Positions 1-5,084 of a stretch of 5,084 nucleotides of DNA are shown in pieces; the stretch's first letter is position 1; each line of letters begins with the position of its first letter. The position numbers and the translations under genes were made by a program. The notes below the pieces were generated by a model. That model was not told where the DNA came from and made no database searches. It saw only the letters and a program-made list of their open reading frames with translations. Origin of the DNA: Candidatus Poribacteria bacterium (GTDB lineage: Bacteria; Poribacteria; WGA-4E; WGA-3G); NCBI GenBank assembly GCA_028818995.1, contig JAPPMR010000358.1, positions 1 through 5,084 of the forward strand. The letters run 5' to 3'.

Positions 1-1
1 T

Positions 2-691
2 TCTGTCGCACTCAAAGTTTGGCGACAGTCGCACCGCCGTCACGGGTCCGAGGCTGGGCAGGTTAAAAATGAATTGAATAAGGCTAAAGATCTCTTGACT
101 GAAATCAAGCAATACCAGGATGAAATCCAGCGAAATAAGAGGCAAACAGCAGTCGAATATGAAAAACTTGGAAGGTATGTACTACCATCAGAAAAATGGT
201 TAATGGGAAAAACCGACCTCGTTGTTCAGAGTTATCAACAAATTGCCAATAACTGGGAAAAACTGCGTAACTATCCGAACGCTATTGAAACATATAAAGT
301 GTTAATTCGCGATCTTTCACATAAAAAGTACGCGGTTGCCGATGCTTTTTTCCAAGTCGGTTCACTCTACCAGCAAAGCGCTGAGTATGAACGCGCCATT
401 CAAGCTTTTGATGACCTGCTTGAAAATGCACCGGAATCTACATGGCGAAATGAATCTGTATATCAACAGGCAGTCTGTTATCGTTCTATCCGTGAATTTG
501 GTGCTGCTTATAAAGGGTTCAAAACATATATTAGTCTCGCAAAAGGTGATCGCCCTTATCTTCGAGAGGCTGAACAGATCATACGCCAGTATGAACTTGA
601 TCAAGACCAAGACGGCTACCTGTTCTATCAGGAACTGGAAAACGGCACTTCTGATCAAGATCCGAACTCACAACCTGGCGCAGGAAACTAA
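2..691 (+). CDS. TPR-repeat protein with C-terminal EF-hand-like loop (5' partial)
   Basis: The reading frame is open from the left edge to the TAA stop at 689-691, so 229 residues are visible and the true start is probably outside the window. A TTG at 74 could be a start, but the frame has no stop before it and the helical, charged sequence runs smoothly across it. Visible residues 1-15 are basic (WRQSHRRH) and about 17-60 look coiled-coil-like. Three tetratricopeptide-like helix pairs follow at about 72-104, 111-144 and 150-183, with typical spacing of small and aromatic residues (for example YQQIANNWEKLRNYPNAIETY). Residues 200-211 (DQDQDGYLFYQE) fit the EF-hand calcium loop pattern DxDxDGxxxxxE, followed by a short acidic, Gly/Pro-rich tail. 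TPRs are protein-interaction scaffolds; partner and cell location are unknown. The missing N-terminus could carry a signal peptide or membrane anchor, with the basic stretch just after it, but this is a guess. Its neighbour is convergent, so it gives no functional clue. Confidence 0.8.
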   Translation, partial: SVALKVWRQSHRRHGSEAGQVKNELNKAKDLLTEIKQYQDEIQRNKRQTAVEYEKLGRYVLPSEKWLMGKTDLVVQSYQQIANNWEKLRNYPNAIETYKVLIRDLSHKKYAVADAFFQVGSLYQQSAEYERAIQAFDDLLENAPESTWRNESVYQQAVCYRSIREFGAAYKGFKTYISLAKGDRPYLREAEQIIRQYELDQDQDGYLFYQELENGTSDQDPNSQPGAGN

Positions 692-756
692 GGGTTTTGG
701 CGGTTTAAATATTTGATGGATGGGTTGAATGGAAAGCAATCGTCATTCATAGCCAC

Positions 757-785
757 GATAGGTGCGGTTTCTAACCGCACCTATC
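757..785. repeat. Perfect 13-bp inverted repeat (3-nt loop) between convergent genes
   Basis: The left arm GATAGGTGCGGTT (757-769) and right arm AACCGCACCTATC (773-785) are exact reverse complements around the loop TCT. It sits in the 199-base gap between the stops of the TPR gene (691) and the RNase Z-like gene (891), where a REP-type repeat or shared terminator would be expected. No T-run follows the stem on either strand (CAAAAAA follows on plus), so it does not fit a classical intrinsic terminator. From memory, similar GGTGCGG...CCGCACC palindromes are dispersed in some uncultivated bacterial genomes. This window holds only one copy. The rest of the gap is AT-rich with no ORF or RNA gene that I can support. 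Confidence 0.75.
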
Positions 786-890
786 CAAAAAATCGCTTAT
801 GCCGAACTCACGTTTTTCTTACTAAATCCATCTCTAATTAAAACAGCACGAAGTTAAATCACCGATGCATAAATGCAATAGACGTGTTTG

Positions 891-1712
891 TCATATAAAC
901 AGGTGAACACGGGAGTGTTCAGAAGTTGGCAACTTTTTGAAAACTTCTTGCCTGATTAACTCAGGTGTGTAACGGCGTGAAAAGTGATTTAGAACAATAT
1001 ACTCACTCTCAAAATGTTCTAACAGAGTTGGCAACATATCTAAATGCAAATGTTTCGTCTTCTTAGCTCGCTCACGATGCTCGGGTGTAATAAAGGTGCA
1101 TTCACAAATCAGAAGTTTGCACTGCTTTAGCAATGGATGTGCATCAAGCGAAATGCCTCGTGTATCACCTAAATATGCTACCAACGGCAACTGTACTTCG
1201 TTTGTTATTTCAACGCCTGAAAGCTTGAGTGTCACGATTTCTCTTCCTGACAAATCGCGGTATTCAGGCTTCAGTTTTTTGCGAACTTCACAAATCAGAT
1301 AGGAAACAGCAGGGACACTATGGTTCCCTGGCAAAATGTGAGCGATTAAATTTCGCCGAAACGGAAAAGAATCGCCTGCTTCTACTGGTGTAATCTGATA
1401 ATTCCAATCCCGAGCTGTGTCTAACGCAGAAATCCTATCAAGGATATTCTTTAATTGTTTGAACCCGCTCAACGGAACGTAGATATTTCCAGGCGGCATT
1501 CCGGCAAGCCAACGTTGACTTATATAGATCGGTAACCCAAAATAGTGGTCAAGGTGGAAATGCGAAATGAAAACATGGTTAGTCCCAATAAAATGCATCG
1601 GGCATCTACCCAGATCAAAAATCAGATCAAGTTCCTTTATCCTAATGTAAGTCGCTACAGCCGAACTTGATTTTCCTTCAAGTTTCCAGTTTCCACATTG
1701 TAACAATGGCAT
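891..1712 (-). CDS. Ribonuclease Z-like metallo-beta-lactamase-fold hydrolase (short, plant-TRZ1-like type)
   Basis: This is a 273-residue cytosolic protein with no signal peptide. The metal-site motifs are in RNase Z order: HFHLDH (51-56), a His in PGNHSVP (His131), GDT (182-184, Asp183), CECTF (203-207), HLH (221-223) and NHFSRRY (242-248). RNase Z cleaves pre-tRNA just 3' of the discriminator base to make the mature 3' end. Instead of the long flexible arm of ElaC-type enzymes there is a short segment at about 146-171 (KLKPEYRDLSGREI, then LSGVEIT). As I recall, this closely resembles Arabidopsis TRZ1-type short tRNase Z, as do FDLGRCP (32-38) and the total length. The ATG at 1712 is secure, because an in-frame stop lies three codons upstream (1719-1721). 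No Shine-Dalgarno sequence is visible before it. It is transcribed divergently from mtnP. A different small-molecule or RNA hydrolase activity within the same fold cannot be excluded. The family call is strong; the exact substrate is inferred. Confidence 0.82.
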   Translation of the reverse strand: MPLLQCGNWKLEGKSSSAVATYIRIKELDLIFDLGRCPMHFIGTNHVFISHFHLDHYFGLPIYISQRWLAGMPPGNIYVPLSGFKQLKNILDRISALDTARDWNYQITPVEAGDSFPFRRNLIAHILPGNHSVPAVSYLICEVRKKLKPEYRDLSGREIVTLKLSGVEITNEVQLPLVAYLGDTRGISLDAHPLLKQCKLLICECTFITPEHRERAKKTKHLHLDMLPTLLEHFESEYIVLNHFSRRYTPELIRQEVFKKLPTSEHSRVHLFI

Positions 1713-1761
1713 AGTGAATTAAAAGTAAATTTCGTTGCTTTCCTTTGGAGAATAGAAATAT
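1713..1761. promoter_or_regulatory. Divergent intergenic spacer expected to hold promoters for both flanking genes
   Basis: These 49 AT-rich bases separate two start codons facing away from each other, so at least one promoter for each direction should lie here or within the adjoining coding ends. No convincing -35/-10 pair stands out. The best plus-strand candidate (TTGTAA at 1698-1703 and TAAAAG at 1720-1725, 16-base spacing) matches the sigma-70 consensus at only 4 of 6 positions in each box. The role is inferred from gene layout; I saw no operator or riboswitch-like structure. Confidence 0.4.
1747..1750 (+). promoter_or_regulatory. Shine-Dalgarno site (GGAG) of mtnP
   Basis: GGAG ends 11 bases before the ATG at 1762. 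This is a slightly long but usable spacing, and with the in-frame TAG at 1753-1755 it fixes the mtnP start. The aminotransferase gene in this window has the same GGAG core and the same 11-base spacing. Confidence 0.6.
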
Positions 1762-2625
1762 ATGCATGTCAAAATCGGTATAATTGGCGGTAGCGGCTTC
1801 TATCAGATAGAAGGCTTAACCGACATTGAAACAATTGAAGTTGACACCCCTTTTGGCAAACCCAGTGATAACATGATTTTCGGTAATCTTGATGGGCAAC
1901 CAGTAGTTTTTCTACCACGTCATGGTGTTGGACACCCACTTCTTCCCTCTGATATTAATGTCCGTGCCAACATCTACGCCCTAAAATCGTTAGGTGTAGA
2001 ATGGCTAATCTCCGTTAGCGCAGTGGGTAGCCTCAAACGAGAGATTGAACCACGTCACTTTGTTGTGCCAGATCAACTTTACGATCACACAAAAAACCGA
2101 GAATCAACTTTTTTTGGTGACGGTATTGCTGCCCATATTAGTCTCGCACACCCGTTCTGCTCCCCTCTAAGTACACTGTTATATTCAGCAGCAACAGAAG
2201 TCGGTGCGACCGTTCACAACGGCGGCACCTACATCTGTATGGAGGGACCAGCGTTTTCTACACAAGCCGAATCTAATGTATATCGCCATCTCGGTTTTGA
2301 CATTATCGGCATGACCGCCGCACCGGAAGCAAAACTGGCACGCGAAGCAGAAATCTGTTACGCAGTCTTGGCATGTTCTACCGACTACGACTGCTGGCAT
2401 CCAGAACATGACCACGTTACCACTGAGATGATTCTGGATAACCTCCGATCCAATGTAGAGATTTCCAAACAGATAGTAAAAAATTTGGTCTCCAAAATTC
2501 CAGATGAACAACGGAATTGTGACTGTGCCAATGCCCTCCAATATGCTATCGCTACGCAACCGGACAAGATTCCGATCACTAAACGACATGAGTTAAAACT
2601 TCTATTGGACAAGTACCTCACGTAA
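1762..2625 (+). CDS. mtnP: S-methyl-5'-thioadenosine phosphorylase
   Basis: The enzyme splits methylthioadenosine with phosphate into adenine and 5-methylthioribose-1-phosphate, feeding methionine and adenine salvage after polyamine or related S-adenosylmethionine-consuming reactions. The 287 residues match the family's usual length (human MTAP has 283). The N-terminus KIGIIGGSGFY (4-14) carries the phosphate-binding GGSG. VDTPFGKPSD (27-36), RHG (53-55) and GMTAAPE (183-189, with Met184 of the nucleoside site) are all in the expected order. TDYDCW (207-212) supplies Asp208 and Asp210, equivalent to the human Asp220/Asp222 pair that recognises 6-aminopurines. This favours MTAP over guanosine/inosine-type PNP, which has Asn there. 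The ATG at 1762 has GGAG 11 bases upstream. The last 24 bases overlap the 3' end of the opposing aminotransferase gene. No other methionine-salvage gene is visible, so mtnP appears to stand alone. Some relatives prefer methylthioinosine, but the Asp residues argue for the adenosine form. Confidence 0.93.
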   Translation: MHVKIGIIGGSGFYQIEGLTDIETIEVDTPFGKPSDNMIFGNLDGQPVVFLPRHGVGHPLLPSDINVRANIYALKSLGVEWLISVSAVGSLKREIEPRHFVVPDQLYDHTKNRESTFFGDGIAAHISLAHPFCSPLSTLLYSAATEVGATVHNGGTYICMEGPAFSTQAESNVYRHLGFDIIGMTAAPEAKLAREAEICYAVLACSTDYDCWHPEHDHVTTEMILDNLRSNVEISKQIVKNLVSKIPDEQRNCDCANALQYAIATQPDKIPITKRHELKLLLDKYLT

Positions 2626-3945
2626 CGTGTTGAAAATTTGATCTGCTTCTGATTCATTAAGGATAAGAGGTGGCACAATATAAATGATGTTCTCTGGTTC
2701 GTCAACTGCATGTCCGATTTTCCCAACAATAACGCCATTTTCTCTCAATTGCCCAACAATTTGGTTCGTTTTTGCAGTTTCAAGGTGTGCGCCATCGGTT
2801 TGAATGAGTTCTACAGCAAGCATTAAACCTTTGCCCCGCACATCGCCGACAATAGGTAATGATTCCAACGTCTTTAGTTTTTCAAGCAGATAACTTCCAA
2901 CCTTTTCAGCGTTTTCCCAGAGACGTTCTGATTGCAAAATTTTCAGGTTTGCCACGCCAGCTGCGCAAGCAACAGGATGCCCACCATAGGTACAAACTTG
3001 CGCAAATTCCCGATTTTCATCAGAATCCCCAAGGAAGGTGTTGAACACAGAAGTTGATGCAACACATGCACCGAGTGGAATATAACCGCTTGTCAATCCC
3101 TTCGCAAGCGTAATGATGTCAGGCTGGACATCCCAATGCTCACAAGCAAACATCTTTCCTGTTCGTCCAAAACCTGTAATCACTTCATCAAGAATAAGCA
3201 ACAAACCGTAATCATCACAGATTTTTCGTAATTTAGGAAAGTAATCATCAGATGGCACAATTACGCCGCCACCACCGATGATAGGTTCAGCAATAACTGC
3301 AATCACGGTTTCGGGTCCTTCCGACTGAATTATCCGTTCAATATCGTTTACGCACGCATCATTGCAAGATTTTTCATCTAATCCGAGTGGACATCTATAA
3401 CAATAGGGCGGATGCGCGTGATGGAATCCAGGGACAAGCGGTTCAAACGCTTTTCGCCTTCGTGCCTGTCCTGTTGCTGACATAGCACCATAAGTAAATC
3501 CGTGATAACCGCGATATCGACTTATGATCTTGTAGCGATTTTCTCCAGGATAGGTTTGTCTACCGTACTGACGCGCAATTTTAATTGCAGTTTCATTTGC
3601 TTCGGAACCGCTGTTGCAAAAATACACATGGTTCAAATCGCCGGGAAGACTTTCCGCTAACTGTTCTGCTAATTCAGTCGCTGGGACATTAATTTGAGAG
3701 TGTGGATAATAACACAATTCCTGTATTTGTGCATAGACCGCATCTGCAATTTCTTGTCTCCCGTACCCGACATTGACATTCCACAGAGCCGAATACGCAT
3801 CTAAATATTCATTCCCATCAGCATCTACCAAAGTTGTACCTTGTGCCGACTTAAAAACCAACAAATCCGTTTCGTCAAGACGTTGGTGTTGAAACAGTGG
3901 ATGCCACACATGTGCCTTATCAATTTCTTTATAATTTGCTGCCAT
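2602..3945 (-). CDS. Class III PLP-dependent aminotransferase (omega-transaminase type, substrate unknown)
   Basis: The complete 447-residue protein has the usual length and fold-type I motifs. Residues 111-118 (NSGSEANE) bind the PLP phosphate and RGYHG (145-149) stacks on the ring. [14 protein letters not shown] (250-263) includes Asp253, which pairs with the pyridine nitrogen, and TLAKGLTSG (279-287) holds the Schiff-base Lys282. The N-terminal HVWHPL (12-17) recalls BioA and omega-amino-acid:pyruvate transaminases. The cytosolic enzyme moves an amino group, usually from an omega-amine such as beta-alanine, taurine or putrescine, to a keto acid. Substrate cannot be read from the sequence, and BioA function is unsupported because no biotin gene is nearby. 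Four cysteines (182, 185, 194, 198) form a CxxC-x8-CxxxC cluster also seen in some YhxA-like relatives. The ATG at 3945 is secure: a TAA directly precedes it and GGAG lies 11 bases upstream. It follows argS by 23 bases, so co-transcription is likely. Its end overlaps mtnP by 24 bases on the other strand. Confidence 0.92.
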   Translation of the reverse strand: MAANYKEIDKAHVWHPLFQHQRLDETDLLVFKSAQGTTLVDADGNEYLDAYSALWNVNVGYGRQEIADAVYAQIQELCYYPHSQINVPATELAEQLAESLPGDLNHVYFCNSGSEANETAIKIARQYGRQTYPGENRYKIISRYRGYHGFTYGAMSATGQARRRKAFEPLVPGFHHAHPPYCYRCPLGLDEKSCNDACVNDIERIIQSEGPETVIAVIAEPIIGGGGVIVPSDDYFPKLRKICDDYGLLLILDEVITGFGRTGKMFACEHWDVQPDIITLAKGLTSGYIPLGACVASTSVFNTFLGDSDENREFAQVCTYGGHPVACAAGVANLKILQSERLWENAEKVGSYLLEKLKTLESLPIVGDVRGKGLMLAVELIQTDGAHLETAKTNQIVGQLRENGVIVGKIGHAVDEPENIIYIVPPLILNESEADQIFNTLREVLVQ

Positions 3946-3956
3946 TTATGGAAAAT

Positions 3957-3960
3957 CTCC
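3957..3960 (-). promoter_or_regulatory. Shine-Dalgarno site (GGAG) of the aminotransferase gene
   Basis: Read on the minus strand, GGAG ends 11 bases before the ATG at 3945. It lies wholly inside the 23-base gap after the argS stop. The aminotransferase therefore has its own ribosome site while probably sharing the argS transcript; the gap is too short for a full promoter. Confidence 0.65.
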
Positions 3961-3968
3961 GTTAAAAT

Positions 3969-5084
3969 TTACATCGATTCGGGTGCTGAAATTCCTAAAA
4001 ATCTCAACCCATTTGCCAACACCGTTTGCACACTTTGAATAAGGATGAGTCTTGCATAAGTCCGTTCCATATTTGAGGCATCAAGCACCCGATGCTGATT
4101 GTAATACGGATGGAATATGCCTGCTAATTCGTGTAGATAATGTGGAATACGGTGTGCCTCACGTTCCTCTGCACTGGACAGAACAATTGCTGGGAATTCG
4201 GCTAACTTTCGTATCAACTCGTGTTCATGCGCTTCTGTGAGCAGTGCAAGAGAAACTTCAGTGCTCGGTTTCAACTCAATTTGCTGCTCTTCTCCTTGCT
4301 GGAAAATACTACAACATCGCGCATGTGCATATTGTATGTAAAAAACAGGGTTCTCATTCGCTTGCGTAACCGCCAATTCGAGGTTGAAATCAAGGTGTGT
4401 ATTGTTTGCACGCATCAGGAAAAAGTATCGTGCCACATCCACAGCAAACCGTTCACCAACAGCATCCGCAAGTTCGTCAATGAGTGAATCAAGCGTCAAA
4501 AATTGTCCCTGCCGTTTTGACATATCCCGTCGATTACCATCAGAATCAACCAGATTCACTTGTTGAATAATATCAACTTCTAACCAGTCATCTGCCAAAC
4601 CAAGCGCTTTTACAAAGTTTTTTAGTCTTGTCACATGCCCTTGATGGTCCGGTCCGAGCAGGTCAATAACTTTATCAAATCCGCGATCAAATTTATCGTG
4701 ATGATAGGCTGCGTCTGGAACAAAATAGGTATATTCACCGTTGGTGCGGATTACGACACAATCCTTATCGTCTCCAAAATCTGTCATCCGAAACCATGTC
4801 GCACCATCTGCTTCGTAGAGATAATCCTTTTCACGAAACATCTCTATAATTTCGTCTGGTTTTCCACTGTCTCGGATTGCTTTTTCGCTTGTCCAAACAT
4901 CAAAGTTAACACCAAAACGTTCCAAAGAGACTTTTTGTTGTCCAAGTAGGTGTTCAACCCCCTTATCTCGAAAAAGTTCAACTCGTTCTTTTTGGCTAAG
5001 TTTTAGATAGGCGTCACCTTCCTCAGCGGCGATAGTTTGTGCGAACTCTCGCAAATATTCACCTTGATATCCACCCTCTGGAAT
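3969..5084 (-). CDS. argS: Arginyl-tRNA synthetase (5' partial, C-terminal 371 residues)
   Basis: ArgS attaches arginine to tRNA-Arg in the cytosol. The frame is open to the right edge, with PEGGYQGEYL at visible residues 2-11 matching the family's conserved P-x-x-GYxGEY stretch. The N-terminal domain and HIGH motif therefore lie outside the window, and the TTG at 5054 is not the start. Further signatures follow in visible numbering: WFRMTDFGDDKD (97-108), TYFVPDAAYHHDKF (119-132), a GPDHQGH segment (144-150), and the KMSKS-like loop DMSKRQGQFLTL (187-198). The all-helical DALR anticodon-binding domain covers roughly 235-371, opening with NPVFYIQYAHAR and ending with LRFLGISAPESM, a typical ArgS C-terminus. 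The first lysine of the usual (K)MSKR is replaced by Asp. The stop is TAA at 3969-3971. The aminotransferase gene follows 23 bases downstream on the same strand, so argS is probably the promoter-proximal gene of the pair; its own promoter is not in the window. Confidence 0.96.
   Translation of the reverse strand: MPEGGYQGEYLREFAQTIAAEEGDAYLKLSQKERVELFRDKGVEHLLGQQKVSLERFGVNFDVWTSEKAIRDSGKPDEIIEMFREKDYLYEADGATWFRMTDFGDDKDCVVIRTNGEYTYFVPDAAYHHDKFDRGFDKVIDLLGPDHQGHVTRLKNFVKALGLADDWLEVDIIQQVNLVDSDGNRRDMSKRQGQFLTLDSLIDELADAVGERFAVDVARYFFLMRANNTHLDFNLELAVTQANENPVFYIQYAHARCCSIFQQGEEQQIELKPSTEVSLALLTEAHEHELIRKLAEFPAIVLSSAEEREAHRIPHYLHELAGIFHPYYNQHRVLDASNMERTYARLILIQSVQTVLANGLRFLGISAPESM

Noticed and set aside
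74..76. TTG as the start codon of the TPR gene
   Set aside because: The frame has no stop from the left edge, the helical charged sequence continues across it, and no good Shine-Dalgarno site is spaced before it, so the gene is more likely 5' truncated by the window.
757..795. Intrinsic terminator for the convergent genes
   Set aside because: The stem is excellent, but no T-run follows it in either direction; on plus it is followed by A's. It is reported as a repeat instead.
866..877. Small palindrome TGCAT-AA-ATGCA near the end of the RNase Z-like gene
   Set aside because: Five-base AT-rich arms with a 2-base loop are within chance expectation and cannot form a stable hairpin.
2185..2738. 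Open frames on the minus strand across the mtnP 3' half
   Set aside because: They overlap a well-matched phosphorylase or the aminotransferase, show no family motifs, and are shadow frames.
2602..3945. Aminotransferase as the last step (KMTB to methionine) of methionine salvage, suggested by the adjacent mtnP
   Set aside because: That step is usually done by class I aminotransferases, the two genes are convergent rather than co-transcribed, and no other salvage gene is present.
4743..4749. Second copy of the GGTGCGG repeat core
   Set aside because: It lies inside a conserved part of argS and lacks the complementary arm, so it is a coincidental match.
4635..4949. 104-codon plus-strand open frame antisense to argS
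   Set aside because: It is opposite strongly conserved ArgS catalytic sequence and has no recognisable domain or ribosome site.

Overview
This is an ordinary bacterial chromosomal window of moderately low GC (low-to-mid 40s percent by eye), densely coding, with five protein genes and no RNA gene, IS, CRISPR array or phage gene that I can see. No gene fixes the phylum. My best guess, held loosely, is an uncultivated lineage such as Candidatus Poribacteria. It rests on an intergenic palindrome of the form GGTGCGGTT...AACCGCACC, which I recall as dispersed in such genomes, and on a TPR protein with an acidic EF-hand-like tail. I could not verify this.

Layout: (1) 2-691, plus strand: the C-terminal part of a TPR protein whose gene enters from the left edge. 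(2) 692-890: a 199-base convergent gap holding a perfect 13-bp inverted repeat (757-785). (3) 891-1712, minus strand: a metallo-beta-lactamase-fold protein that looks like the short, plant-type tRNase Z. (4) 1713-1761: a 49-base divergent spacer. (5) 1762-2625, plus strand: S-methyl-5'-thioadenosine phosphorylase (mtnP). (6) 2602-3945, minus strand: a class III PLP-dependent aminotransferase whose 3' end overlaps that of mtnP by 24 bp. (7) 3969-5084, minus strand: arginyl-tRNA synthetase (argS), running off the right edge. It lies 23 bases upstream of the aminotransferase and probably forms an operon with it.

The genes are mostly housekeeping: tRNA 3' processing, tRNA charging, methylthioadenosine salvage and amino-group metabolism. 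Nothing shows that they form one pathway. I found no convincing new system. The points most worth a second look are the intergenic palindrome and its flank, the plant-type tRNase Z signature, the cysteine cluster in the aminotransferase, the altered KMSKS-like motif in ArgS, and the EF-hand-like loop in the TPR protein.
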